Shown here: piece after piece, positions 9,390-17,861 of the stretch
Layout: each line of letters begins with the position of its first letter
Numbering within the stretch: the first letter of the stretch is position 1
Assembly (NCBI RefSeq): GCF_900143245.1
Contig: NZ_FRDK01000003.1
Coordinates: forward strand, 248,001 to 312,000
DNA from: Flavobacterium fryxellicola
Lineage (GTDB): Bacteria; Bacteroidota; Bacteroidia; Flavobacteriales; Flavobacteriaceae
Length of the DNA stretch: 64,000 nt
Direction of reading: 5' to 3'
The notes under the pieces: model-generated
Database searches by the model: none
Seen by the model: the letters and a program-made list of their open reading frames with translations, nothing else
What the model was told of the DNA's origin: nothing
Translations under genes and position numbers: made by a program

Positions 9390-9480
9390 TTAGCAAACAT
9401 AAACTCTAATTACTACAAACAGTACACTGAATGTTGAGCTCTGAACACTACAGACTGAAAACTGAGCTCTGAAAACGTAA
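9390..9480. repeat. Low-complexity CTGAAAACTGA-type spacer
   Basis: The spacer contains imperfect repeats of ACTGAAAACTGAGCTCTGAAAA type (GAGCTCTGAA occurs twice). A similar stretch is at 15240-15300. It is non-coding on both strands. Confidence 0.5.
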
Positions 9481-9482
9481 CA

Positions 9483-10349
9483 CTACTTCTTAGCTGATAA
9501 ATACACACCAATCAAAATAATAAAGGCGCCAAAAAACTGAACTGGCGTAAGCATTTCATGGTCTAATAGTCCCCAACAAAAAGCGACAACAGGAATCAAA
9601 TACGTTACTGAAGTAGCAAAAACCGGTGAAGACATTTGGATGAGTTTAAAGAACAAAATATTGGCAATTCCAGTTCCTACAACCCCCAGAATCATTATAA
9701 ACAAAATGGATTCTTGAACTTTTACAGCACCAATAACTTCAAAAAAACCAGACAAAAACAATACAGTAAAAGCGGGTACAAACAATACCATGAAATTACC
9801 AGTAGTGATACTCAATGGACTCAAGTCATGCAGGTATTTCTTGATTAAATTGACGTTGACAGCATAACAGATTGAAGCTATTAAAACTAAGATCGCATAG
9901 TAATAATTTTGCTCTGGATGATGAATTGCACCATTCAAAATCAATAAAGCACTCCCTATTAAACCAATTAAAATTCCAAAAATTTGATTTCTCTTGAATT
10001 GCAGTCCAAAAACCAGAGCACCTAATATTAAGGTATTCAAAGGTGTCAGGGAATTCAAAATAGAGCTCACAGAACTGTCAATTTCGGTTTGGGCAATGGC
10101 AAACAAGTAGGCGGGTATAAATGTCCCAAATAAAGAAGTTAATGCAATATATTTCCATTTATAAGATGGGATTTTAGATAAGCTCTTGAATCCTATCAGT
10201 AACAAAAAAATAGCAGCAAAAATGATGCGTAACGATCCCAATTGTAAAGCGGTCAAACCAATTAACCCCTTTTTTATTAATATAAAGGAACTTCCCCAAA
10301 CTAAGGCAAGAACTACTAAGTAAACCCATTTTAACTGCTTTGATTCCAT
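9483..10349 (-). CDS. EamA/DMT family inner-membrane transporter
   Basis: The 288-residue protein has about ten hydrophobic segments in two similar halves, the EamA (DUF6) duplication. The first half starts KWVYLVVLALVWGSSFILIKKG and holds the typical LGSLRIIFAA. The second starts near ILVLIASICYAVNVNLIKKY. The family exports or imports small metabolites; the substrate cannot be read from sequence. It is monocistronic, and divergent from the HMA lipoprotein gene. Confidence 0.93.
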   Translation of the reverse strand: MESKQLKWVYLVVLALVWGSSFILIKKGLIGLTALQLGSLRIIFAAIFLLLIGFKSLSKIPSYKWKYIALTSLFGTFIPAYLFAIAQTEIDSSVSSILNSLTPLNTLILGALVFGLQFKRNQIFGILIGLIGSALLILNGAIHHPEQNYYYAILVLIASICYAVNVNLIKKYLHDLSPLSITTGNFMVLFVPAFTVLFLSGFFEVIGAVKVQESILFIMILGVVGTGIANILFFKLIQMSSPVFATSVTYLIPVVAFCWGLLDHEMLTPVQFFGAFIILIGVYLSAKK

Positions 10350-10458
10350 GAAGATAATTTTGCCTCAAAATTGTAATTATTTTATGAATTAGTCCTCCTT
10401 TTTTTAATTAATTTTGTAATTCATAAAACTGATTTTAATCTTTAAAATTTTTATCCTA

Positions 10459-10836
10459 ATGAATATCAAAAAATCAATACTAACGATCGCCTTTGCAACT
10501 ATTTTATTTGTGGGTTGTAAAGAAAAATCTAACGAAACAGATTTGAAAGAAAGTACAGAAATTGCTGCTCCAGTCGCTAAAAAAAAGATAGCTGCTGCCA
10601 ACCTTCAGACGGCGAGTTTTTCTGTTGAAGGAATGACATGTGCTGTAGGTTGCGCCAAAACAATTCAAGAAGATTTAACAGGGCTCGAAGGAGTTCAAAA
10701 AGCAACAGTAGATTTTGAAACAAAAATGGCTACTGTAAGTTTTGACAAAACAGTCCAGACTCCAGAAAAGTTGACGAAAGTGGTCGAAGCTGCTGCGGAT
10801 GGCAAGACCTACAAAGTTTCGAATATGAAGTCTTAA
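10459..10836 (+). CDS. Lipoprotein with heavy-metal-associated (HMA) domain
   Basis: The 125-residue protein has a lipoprotein signal with lipobox LFVGC (Cys20), a Lys/Ala linker, then an HMA fold from about residue 50 to 122. The metal loop reads GMTCAVGCAK: the cysteines (61 and 65) are spaced CxxxC rather than the usual CxxC. I know this variant from Bacteroidota HMA lipoproteins. It is expected to sit on the periplasmic face of a membrane and to bind Cu or a similar ion; the metal is inferred. It has its own terminator and is unlinked to the HMA gene at 31103. Confidence 0.9.
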   Translation: MNIKKSILTIAFATILFVGCKEKSNETDLKESTEIAAPVAKKKIAAANLQTASFSVEGMTCAVGCAKTIQEDLTGLEGVQKATVDFETKMATVSFDKTVQTPEKLTKVVEAAADGKTYKVSNMKS

Positions 10837-10856
10837 TTGATTTCCTAAATAGTGTA

Positions 10857-10900
10857 TTAAAAGAAAAGCATTCGTTAACAGCGAATGTTTTTCTTTTAAA
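10857..10900 (+). terminator. Terminator of the HMA lipoprotein gene
   Basis: TTAAAAGAAAAGCATTCG pairs with CGAATGTTTTTCTTTTAA around a short loop (TTAACAG), 20 bases past the stop codon. Confidence 0.85.
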
Positions 10901-11063
10901 ACATAAATCTGCTTTGGATTGTTCGCAGTGCAACAAATAAAATCTAAATCCTTAGGACAAGAAGTTAAAGGGAGGCTATTAATCCCTTGAATGTCTTACG
11001 GATTCAAAACAGACTATAAATTAGAGAAGGCTGGATTTAATAGCTCGCTATTAGGTCCTAAAA

Positions 11064-11627
11064 TTATTTCCACTTTAAGGTTTCCATTAAGCGCTGCATA
11101 TCGTTTTTTATGTAACTCGCTGCAGGCATAATAGAATCATAATTTGGTTTAGCGTAAAAATAAACGGAACCCGTTACAAAGTGTTTGGTGCTATCTGTTG
11201 CGTAAAACTGTGCATTTGTTGCCGCATTTCCTTCTACTTGATAAAACATTCCGTACACTTTTTTGTTTGCATTTAAATACGGTTGCTCCAGAATGTCGTC
11301 TGCTTTTATGACGTGTTCGAATGTTAATTTTTGTGCATCACGCAATAGTTCAGTAATATTTTTTGCTACTGGTTTATAAGTAAGATAAATTGTTGCCTTC
11401 ATTTTTGGATACGTAATGGTGAAACCACAATCTGCTTCTTTTTTGATAACTGCCTCTGAATTCATATCGAAAGCAAAAGGGCATTCGTTTTCAAAACTCA
11501 CATATTTTGCTTCGGGATAATCCAATCGTAAGTAACTTGAGGGTTTAGGCAAGACATCGTCTTTGCAGCTAAAACTCAAGAATGAGGTGGTAATTAATAG
11601 CGAAAAAGTGATTATTTTTTTTGTCAT
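11064..11627 (-). CDS. gldD: Gliding motility lipoprotein GldD
   Basis: The 187-residue protein has a lipoprotein signal (lipobox SFSC, Cys21) and the GldD body, with features such as YLRLDYPEAKY, CPFAFDMN and ITYPKMKATIYLTYKP. GldD is required for gliding and for type IX secretion in Flavobacterium johnsoniae; its biochemical role is not settled. It lies 6 bases downstream of gldE, the established gldE-gldD order, and ends the mutY-ssb-gldE-gldD operon. Length and context agree with the family. Confidence 0.95.
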   Translation of the reverse strand: MTKKIITFSLLITTSFLSFSCKDDVLPKPSSYLRLDYPEAKYVSFENECPFAFDMNSEAVIKKEADCGFTITYPKMKATIYLTYKPVAKNITELLRDAQKLTFEHVIKADDILEQPYLNANKKVYGMFYQVEGNAATNAQFYATDSTKHFVTGSVYFYAKPNYDSIMPAASYIKNDMQRLMETLKWK

Positions 11628-11633
11628 TAGTAC

Positions 11634-12929
11634 TTATTCAATCGTTACTTTTATTTGTTTCACTCTTTTTTCATCAACTGTTTCTATTGTAAAAAGGCAG
11701 TTTCCAAATGCAATTTTTTGATTTTTTTTTGGAAAATTCCCTAGAATTTCGAGGATAAATCCAGCCAGTGTTTCCGCTTCTCCCTTTTTGATCTCGAATG
11801 ATTCTTCATCAACCTCCATAATTCGGTAGAAATCCTTGAGGTTTATTTTCCCTTCAAAAAGGTAGTTTTTATCGTCAATTTTCGAAAAATTAATGTGTTC
11901 ATCATCAAATTCATCACTGATATCACCTACGATTTCTTCGATAACGTCTTCAAGAGACACTAATCCAGAAGTTCCTCCATATTCATCAACAACGATTGCC
12001 AAATGGCTTTTCATACTTTGAAAATCTTTAAGCAAGTTGTCTAACTTTTTATTTTCAGGAACAAAAAAGGGCTTTCGTAACAGCGATTTCCAGTCAAATT
12101 CGTTCGTGTTGATATGCGGAAGCAAATCTTTGACAAATAAAACGCCTTCTATTTGGTCAATATTGTCTCGATATACTGGAATTCTAGAATACCCTTTTTC
12201 TATGATTTTGGGACAAATAACTGAAAAAGACTCCTCAATTTCTAAAGCAAAAATATCAATTCTGGGACTCATTACTTGTCTAGTATCTGTGTTTCCAAAG
12301 CTTACAATGCCTTCCAATATTTTTTGTTCTTCAGTAGAAGTTTCATCCGAAGCAGTAAGTTCCAGTGCTTGGGATAGTTGATCTACCGAGAAATTTGTTT
12401 TTTGCTTTCCTAATTTGTTATGCAGGTAAATTGTAACGGCTCGCATGGGCAAGCTTATTGGCGACAGTAACTTGTCCAAAAAAGCAATAGGGTAGGCAAC
12501 TAGCTTGGCAAACTTTTTATTATTTCTACTAGCATACACTTTGGGAAGTACTTCTCCAAATAACAAAATCAAGAAGGTGATGATCAATACTTCGACGATG
12601 AATTTTAAAAGCGGTGCCGTTATGGTTACAAACAGGCTTTTGCCTACATACGAAAATAATAGTATTATTGATATGTTGATGAAATTATTAGCCACCATAA
12701 GTGTTGCTAATAGTTTTTTTGGTTTTTCTAAAAGTCTGGAAATTAAGGTAGCTTTAGATTTGTTTTCCAGCATCATTTCGTCAATGTCTTTTTGTGACAA
12801 CGAGAACAAGGCGACTCCTGCGCCAGAAATTAATGCAGAACAAAAGAGTAAAGCGACTACTATTGCAAGGCCAAAAGCTAAAGTAGGATCGATAACATAA
12901 GTAAAAAACAAACTGGGCTCTGGGTCCAC
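11634..12929 (-). CDS. gldE: Gliding motility protein GldE (CNNM/CorC-like membrane protein)
   Basis: The 431-residue protein has an N-terminal DUF21 (CNNM) membrane domain with three or four helices (FGLAIVVALLFCSALISGAG first), followed by a CBS pair (MSPRIDIFAL, EGVLFVKDLLPHI, HLAIVVDEYGGTSGLVSLED) and a C-terminal CorC_HlyC domain. Relatives are linked to Mg/Co transport. GldE is a known gliding factor whose loss can be partly compensated by extra GldD, so the two probably act together. It sits between ssb (23 bases) and gldD (6 bases), so cotranscription is likely. Confidence 0.95.
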   Translation of the reverse strand: MDPEPSLFFTYVIDPTLAFGLAIVVALLFCSALISGAGVALFSLSQKDIDEMMLENKSKATLISRLLEKPKKLLATLMVANNFINISIILLFSYVGKSLFVTITAPLLKFIVEVLIITFLILLFGEVLPKVYASRNNKKFAKLVAYPIAFLDKLLSPISLPMRAVTIYLHNKLGKQKTNFSVDQLSQALELTASDETSTEEQKILEGIVSFGNTDTRQVMSPRIDIFALEIEESFSVICPKIIEKGYSRIPVYRDNIDQIEGVLFVKDLLPHINTNEFDWKSLLRKPFFVPENKKLDNLLKDFQSMKSHLAIVVDEYGGTSGLVSLEDVIEEIVGDISDEFDDEHINFSKIDDKNYLFEGKINLKDFYRIMEVDEESFEIKKGEAETLAGFILEILGNFPKKNQKIAFGNCLFTIETVDEKRVKQIKVTIE

Positions 12930-12952
12930 ATTAGTAAGGATTAGTTAGACAA

Positions 12953-13393
12953 TTAAAATGGCAAGTCATTAATAGGCAAGACCTTTTTTTCTGGGTCAAA
13001 ATTAGTGTTTTTTGAAACATCAGCTGCAGTGAATTGCTTGTTAGTTTCCCCCTCTTTTTTGGTGGTGAGAAAAGTAAATTCGGTTACTTGAATTTCAGAG
13101 GTGTGTTTGGTGCTCCCGTCCTCTGACTGCCATTGGCGGGACTTAATGCGTCCTTCCACATATATTTTATCTCCTTTAGACAAGTATTTTTCGCAAAGTT
13201 CAGCCGCTTTGTTGCGCACAACTAAATTATGCCACTCTGTAGAGGTAATTTTTTCGTTGGTAGTTTTGTTGATGTAGACCTCATTTGTTGCCAATTGAAA
13301 TCTACCAATACAATTGCCTCCATCAAAATAGTGCATTTTGATGTCGTCGCCAAGAAAACCAATTAGCATTACTTTATTTAATGTTCCGTTCAT
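12953..13393 (-). CDS. ssb: Single-stranded DNA-binding protein
   Basis: The 146-residue protein has an OB fold (NKVMLIGFLGDD, TEWHNLVVRNKAAELCEKYL, KGDKIYVEGRIKSRQW) and a short acidic tip ending in NDLPF, which replaces the canonical DDDIPF and should still recruit partner proteins. It is the second gene of the mutY-ssb-gldE-gldD operon. Flavobacteria usually carry more than one SSB paralogue, so this may not be the main replication SSB. Confidence 0.96.
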   Translation of the reverse strand: MNGTLNKVMLIGFLGDDIKMHYFDGGNCIGRFQLATNEVYINKTTNEKITSTEWHNLVVRNKAAELCEKYLSKGDKIYVEGRIKSRQWQSEDGSTKHTSEIQVTEFTFLTTKKEGETNKQFTAADVSKNTNFDPEKKVLPINDLPF

Positions 13394-13428
13394 TTTAGGA
13401 TGTGGTATTTTATCAAAGATACAGTTTT

Positions 13429-14475
13429 TTAGAAACTCTGTAATTCCTTTTCAATAAAATTATGAATAACAATTGGGAAGGGAAAACTTCTTAAGGTTTC
13501 AATATCTATTCCGTTCTTTAAAGTTTCTGGTACTTGAACATTCCAAAACTTAATGTGTAAATGCTGGTGCGATAATTTATGCAAAATACTTTTAGCGCTG
13601 TACTCATATATACTAGCGTTAGTATTCCCTTTGCAATATTCATCTTGAACATGCTTATTTACATAGTCCCAATCTTCTTCTTTTTCTGTTTCTATCAAGG
13701 GAAACTCATACAAATTATGCCAAATCCCTTTGCCGGTCCGTTTTTGGATAATTGTATTCTCAACTTCATCGGCAAAAACCAAATAATTAAAATAGCGGTT
13801 CCTGACTTTTAGTTTTTTGGATTTGAGTGGCAACTGATCGACTTTATTTTTTTGTAAAGCAGCACAACTTTCGTTGAAAACACAAATGCCACAATTAGGA
13901 CTTTTGGGAACACATTGTAAAGCGCCAAACTCCATAATGGCTTGATTAAAAATAGCGGGATTATCTTTTGGCATCAATTCGAAAGCTAAGGCAGCGAATT
14001 CTTTTTTGGCGGAAGCCAAAGTAATATCAGTTTCAATATCGAAATAACGCGACAAAACCCGAAATACATTTCCATCAACAACAGGCACAGCTTCATTGTA
14101 GGAGAAAGAGGCAATAGCTGCAGCTGTATACTCCCCAATTCCTTTTAGTTTAAGCAAATCGATATACTTGTCCGGGAATATACCGCCTAAATCAGAAGCT
14201 ACGTATTGCGCCGTTTTATGCAAGTTTCGGGCACGAGAATAGTAACCCAGACCTTGCCATAGTTTTAGAACTTGTTCTTCACTCGCCTCAGCTAGGTCAA
14301 AAACAGTGGGAAAGGCAGTGGTAAAAGACAAAAAATAAGGTGTCCCTTGAGCAACTCTAGTCTGTTGTAACATGATTTCAGAGAGCCAAATAGGGTATGG
14401 ATTAGTGGTATTTCTCCAAGGTAATTCGCGTTTATTTTGTAAATACCATTTTATCAGTAGGTTAGAAAATTTCAT
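13429..14475 (-). CDS. mutY: A/G-specific adenine glycosylase MutY
   Basis: The 348-residue protein removes adenine mispaired with 8-oxoguanine. Catalytic Glu is in SEIMLQQT (residue 33), the helix-hairpin-helix reads LKGIGEYTA (residues 110-118), and the catalytic Asp is in VVDGNV (residue 134). The iron-sulphur loop has Cys188, Cys195, Cys198 and Cys204 in the correct C-x6-C-x2-C-x5-C spacing. The C-terminal part (from ~220) is a NUDIX-like 8-oxoG recognition domain. It is first in the operon with ssb, gldE and gldD and is divergent from the HU gene. Confidence 0.98.
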   Translation of the reverse strand: MKFSNLLIKWYLQNKRELPWRNTTNPYPIWLSEIMLQQTRVAQGTPYFLSFTTAFPTVFDLAEASEEQVLKLWQGLGYYSRARNLHKTAQYVASDLGGIFPDKYIDLLKLKGIGEYTAAAIASFSYNEAVPVVDGNVFRVLSRYFDIETDITLASAKKEFAALAFELMPKDNPAIFNQAIMEFGALQCVPKSPNCGICVFNESCAALQKNKVDQLPLKSKKLKVRNRYFNYLVFADEVENTIIQKRTGKGIWHNLYEFPLIETEKEEDWDYVNKHVQDEYCKGNTNASIYEYSAKSILHKLSHQHLHIKFWNVQVPETLKNGIDIETLRSFPFPIVIHNFIEKELQSF

Positions 14476-14533
14476 CTTTTAATATTAGACTGCAAAAGTA
14501 AAAGTTTATGTGATTAAAATTTAATCAATTAGC

Positions 14534-14565
14534 TTGAATAATTGTTTTTTAAATTCCTATATTTG
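14534..14565 (+). promoter_or_regulatory. Promoter of the HU gene
   Basis: TTG (14534-14536), 21 bases, TATATTTG (14558-14565). It lies 43 bases before the chosen ATG. It overlaps the longer possible reading frame, which argues that the start is at 14609 and not at the upstream TTG. Confidence 0.75.
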
Positions 14566-14608
14566 CAAACTCAAAAAAATAGTACAACATTATAAATTAG
14601 GAAAGAAA

Positions 14609-14899
14609 ATGACGAAAGCAGATATCGTAGCAAAAATTTCAGAAAAATTAGGTCTTGAAAAAGGAGATGTACAGGCAACTGTAGAGACTTTTATGAATGA
14701 AGTAAAAAATTCATTAGAAACTGGAGACAATGTTTATTTAAGAGGTTTTGGAAGTTTTATAGTGAAAACTAGAGCGGAAAAAACAGGAAGAAATATCTCA
14801 AAGAATACGACAATAAAAATTCCTGCACACAACATTCCTGCATTCAAACCTGCAAAAGTTTTTGTAGAAGGAGTGAAAACAAATAACGAAGCAAAATAA
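14609..14899 (+). CDS. HU family DNA-binding protein
   Basis: With the ATG at 14609 the protein has 96 residues, the usual HU length. It starts MTKADIVAKISEKLGL and carries the DNA-binding arm RAEKTGRNISKNTTIKIPA, ending PAFKPAKVFVEGV. An in-frame TTG at 14534 would add 25 residues but is the -33 element of the promoter. HU compacts and bends DNA as a homo- or heterodimer. The next gene, 31 bases downstream, is the tiny basic protein at 14931. Confidence 0.97.
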   Translation: MTKADIVAKISEKLGLEKGDVQATVETFMNEVKNSLETGDNVYLRGFGSFIVKTRAEKTGRNISKNTTIKIPAHNIPAFKPAKVFVEGVKTNNEAK

Positions 14900-14930
14900 T
14901 AATATTAATTAATCATAAAATCGACAAGAT

Positions 14931-15023
14931 ATGCCAAGTGGTAAAAAAAGAAAGAGACATAAGGTAGCAACGCACAAACGTAAAAAAAGAGCGAGAGCTA
15001 ACCGTCACAAAAAGAAAAAGTAG
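14931..15023 (+). CDS. 30-residue basic protein, AURKAIP1/COX24 (mS38/bS22-like) family
   Basis: The ORF starts MPSGKKRKRHKVATHKRKKR and ends RANRHKKKK, and is almost entirely Lys, Arg and His. The pattern of a basic tract, then KxxTHKRKKR, resembles the C-terminal domain of mitochondrial AURKAIP1/COX24, which is the small-subunit ribosomal protein mS38, and the mycobacterial bS22. Flavobacterial proteins of exactly this kind are, as I recall, annotated with that domain. A position on the 30S decoding side is therefore inferred, not shown. It follows HU by 31 bases, and its stop codon is inside the terminator stem. It is too short for most gene finders. Confidence 0.88.
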   Translation: MPSGKKRKRHKVATHKRKKRARANRHKKKK

Positions 15024-15050
15024 TTTTAAACTACTTTTTTCTTTTTTAAG
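15016..15050 (+). terminator. Terminator overlapping the end of the 30-residue gene
   Basis: AAAAAGTAGTTT pairs with AAACTACTTTTT and is followed by CTTTTTT. The TAG stop codon lies within the left arm, so transcription ends as soon as the gene ends. Confidence 0.85.
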
Positions 15051-15084
15051 TTTAAAAGTTCATTGAAATTGAAACGGAATGATT

Positions 15085-15300
15085 TAAGAATTAAGATTGA
15101 CGATTGCAGATTGCGGATTTTTTTAAAAATATCTGAAATCAAGAATCAAAAATCAAGAATCAAAAATCTTTAAGTTTCCCCGGGTACAATACCTGTTAAA
15201 ATATTGTTTAATCCATCCTAACAATTCAGTTATAAGTTCTAAGTTATGAGTTATTAGTTGTAAAGCTAAAGCTGAAAACCGAAAATTGAAAACTAAAAAG
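15085..15300. repeat. Low-complexity direct repeats upstream of rng
   Basis: AATCAAGAATCAAAA occurs twice in tandem near 15138-15170, preceded by GATTGCAGATTGCGGATT. The segment 15240-15300 is made of AAGTTATGAGTTATTAG and CTGAAAACCGAAAATTGAAAAC units, similar to 9390-9480. There is no coding potential. Confidence 0.55.
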
Positions 15301-15311
15301 TTCGGATAAAA

Positions 15312-16865
15312 ATGTACAGCGTGAATAAAGAATTAATCATCCGATCCAGTTCTGAAGCCGTAGATTTTGCCTTATTAAAAGATGGAAAACTAATTGAATT
15401 ACACAAAGAAGAAGAGAAAAGCAACTTCCAAGTTGGTGATATATTTATTGCCAAAATCAGGAAACCTGTTGCAGGACTTAATGCTGCTTTTGTGAATGTT
15501 GGCTTCGAAAAAGATGCCTTTTTACATTATCATGATTTAGGACCTAACTTGGCTTCCCAACTGAAATTCATAAAACTTGTAAGCGCAGGTAAATTAAAAG
15601 ATTTCTCCCTAAAAACCTTTCAGTTTGAAAAAGAAATAGACAAAGATGGCACCATTACTGATGTTTTGAGTTCCAATCAATCTGTTTTAGTACAAGTCGT
15701 CAAAGAACCTATATCTACCAAGGGACCAAGAATTAGCGCTGAGCTTTCTCTTGCCGGAAGATTTATAGTTTTGGTTCCGTTTTCTGACCGCGTTTCTATT
15801 TCACAAAAAATAGAAGACAAAAAAGAGAAAGAACGCTTAAAACGATTAGTACAATCCATCAAACCAAAAGGATTTGGTGTTATTGTTCGCACAGTAGCCG
15901 AAGGCAAAAGCACAGTAGAATTAGAAAAAGATTTGCAGAACCTGCTCAGCAGATGGACTGCAATGTGTAAAAAATTACCAACTGCTCATCATCCGTCTAA
16001 AGTATTAGGAGAACTCAACAGAGCCTCTTCGATATTGAGAGATGTATTTAATGATACCTTTAGCGGTATCCAGATCGATGATGAAGAGTTGTACAACCAA
16101 ACCAAGGATTATTTGCAAGAAATTGCACCATCCAAACAATCAATTGTTAAGTTTTATCAATCAAAAGACACACCCATTTTTGAGAAATACAACATAGAGA
16201 GACAAATCAAAACTTCTTTTGGAAAAACAGTATCCATGAGTAAGGGTGCTTATCTTATTATTGAACATACAGAAGCCTTGCACGTTATTGACGTCAATAG
16301 TGGAAACCGTTCTAATAAAGCGACCAATCAGGAAGATACTGCCATGGAAGTGAATATGATTGCTGCTGCTGAAATCGCTAGACAATTGCGTCTTCGAGAT
16401 ATGGGCGGCATCATTGTAGTCGATTTTATCGATATGTCAAATCCCGAAAATCGTAAAGTGTTGTTCGACTTCTTGAAAGAGGAAATGAGCGATGATAAAG
16501 CGAAACACAAGATCTTACCTCCAAGTAAATTTGGTTTAGTCCAAATTACACGTCAAAGAGTAAGACCCGAAGTTAATATTAAAACTAGAGAAGAGGATCC
16601 AAACAATGAAAGTGGCGAAATTGAAGCGCCAATTCAAATCATTGATAAAATCGCTTTTGATCTAGAACGAATTTTAAAAATCCATAAACACGTTGTGCTT
16701 AATGTACATCCATTTGTGGCTGCATACCTCAGTAAAGGTTTTCCATCATTACGTTCAAGATGGTTTCTTGAACATAAGAAATGGGTGAAAATCATACCTC
16801 GTGACGCTTACACGTATTTAGAGTATCATTTCTACGACAAAAAAGGAAATGCTATTTTAGAATAA
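15312..16865 (+). CDS. rng: Ribonuclease E/G family endoribonuclease
   Basis: The 517-residue protein has an N-terminal S1 domain (residues ~38-110) and the RNase E/G catalytic core. The Mg ligands are Asp327 (HVIDVNSGN) and Asp371 (GGIIVVDFIDM). The enzyme cuts single-stranded AU-rich RNA in rRNA maturation and mRNA decay. The CPxC zinc-link that joins dimers in E. coli RNase E and G is absent: after GLVQITRQRVRPE the sequence runs into NIKTREEDPNNE. There is no long degradosome tail. It stands alone after the HU pair, with a strong terminator. Confidence 0.96.
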   Translation: MYSVNKELIIRSSSEAVDFALLKDGKLIELHKEEEKSNFQVGDIFIAKIRKPVAGLNAAFVNVGFEKDAFLHYHDLGPNLASQLKFIKLVSAGKLKDFSLKTFQFEKEIDKDGTITDVLSSNQSVLVQVVKEPISTKGPRISAELSLAGRFIVLVPFSDRVSISQKIEDKKEKERLKRLVQSIKPKGFGVIVRTVAEGKSTVELEKDLQNLLSRWTAMCKKLPTAHHPSKVLGELNRASSILRDVFNDTFSGIQIDDEELYNQTKDYLQEIAPSKQSIVKFYQSKDTPIFEKYNIERQIKTSFGKTVSMSKGAYLIIEHTEALHVIDVNSGNRSNKATNQEDTAMEVNMIAAAEIARQLRLRDMGGIIVVDFIDMSNPENRKVLFDFLKEEMSDDKAKHKILPPSKFGLVQITRQRVRPEVNIKTREEDPNNESGEIEAPIQIIDKIAFDLERILKIHKHVVLNVHPFVAAYLSKGFPSLRSRWFLEHKKWVKIIPRDAYTYLEYHFYDKKGNAILE

Positions 16866-16868
16866 TTT

Positions 16869-16905
16869 AAAAAACTCCTCAAGAAATTGGGGAGTTTTTT
16901 TTTGC
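16869..16905 (+). terminator. Terminator of rng
   Basis: AAAAACTCCTC pairs with GGGGAGTTTTT around AAGAAATT and is followed by nine or more T. Confidence 0.9.
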
Positions 16906-16928
16906 TCTTTTTTAAACAAGTAGTCTCT

Positions 16929-17017
16929 TTTTTTAGGAGCTATTTCCAGCTTTACACTACAATCTTTTTATTTTTGTAGAAAAAATAAAAAGGATTTTCG
17001 CTTCAATCTGGGCTAGG
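16929..17017 (+). repeat. Dispersed hairpin repeat, copy 1 (AGGAGC head)
   Basis: Head TTTTAGGAGCTATTTCC, then the left core ACACTACAATCTTTTTAT, a short A/T hairpin, then the right core AAAAAGGATTTTCGCTTCAATC ending in GGGCTAG. The layout is shared with copies at 18650, 20002, 39754 and 59078 (see findings). Confidence 0.8.
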
Positions 17018-17811
17018 GTATTTCTATTTAAGACGATAGCATCTGTAATAATCCAGAAATAAAATAAATTGAAAATAATTAGTAAATAAACCAGCTACTC
17101 TTGACAGCAAAATCTATGAAAAGACTTAAATTTTGACAAAAGTTCATCCTAGAACACACTGTTTTTTGCCGCTTAAGTAACCGTCATGTAGTTTGCAGGA
17201 TTAAGAAAGGCTACAGAGAAATTTAATTGTGTCTAACCTTGATTTGTAAATTTAGTTGCGTTTGTACCATATTATTCCTCGGAGGAGTTTATTGAAATGG
17301 TAGTTTTGCGTATTAAATTAGATAATTGTTTTAGTGTAGATGTCAAATTTTCTAAATTTAAACCCATCACGTAGTAATTAAAAACAGCAGGTGGTTCAAT
17401 TTGCTGCTAGTAGTATTTTTTTGAGGGCTGTGCGGATAAAAACGGATAAACGAAGTGCTATTTTAAATAATCGCCTCTGTTTCTTTGCATGTTGAGCAGT
17501 TATGGATGTAAAGACGTATTCTGCAAAAGAAGTGCGGATTACTAAGGTGTATTTTAATTTGTAATTTTATTAAAGGAACTGTAATACAAGAGAAAAAAAT
17601 TCGACTACATTCAATAGAAATTAATATCGGATCGCTTAAAATCACTAAATTAAGTGTGGTAATAAATAATTTGTAATCCTTTGCGAGAGAATTCTCTTAT
17701 GACTACTTTTTAAAAATAGTTCCTTCCAATGCCATTTACAGCTTTATCTGTAGGGAAAAGATTTTTTAATTAAACAGGCAGTAATTTATTATTTGATGTA
17801 AGTCAAAATAG
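17018..17811. other. Nearly 800 bases with no recognisable gene
   Basis: Between repeat copy 1 and the rpe terminator no frame longer than ~60 codons exists, and none looks coding. I see no tRNA or known riboswitch. The base composition is that of other spacers. It may hold a small RNA or a decayed gene, but nothing can be supported. Confidence 0.5.
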
Positions 17812-17853
17812 TAAAAGTCCCGAACTAATTTAAATCAGAACGGAACTTTTTAT
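17812..17853 (-). terminator. Terminator of rpe
   Basis: On the reverse strand AAAAAGTTCCG pairs imperfectly with CGGGACTTTT and is followed by a T-rich stretch, ~10 bases past the stop codon. Confidence 0.65.
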
Positions 17854-17861
17854 TTATTTTT

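Noticed and set aside
14534..14608. Longer HU N-terminus from a TTG
   Set aside because: The TTG is the promoter -33 element and the extra residues do not match HU.
15138..15170. CRISPR-like short direct repeats
   Set aside because: Only two imperfect units, no spacers of constant size, no cas genes nearby.
17463..17645. 60-codon reverse frame in the large spacer
   Set aside because: Random-looking composition, no start context, no family.
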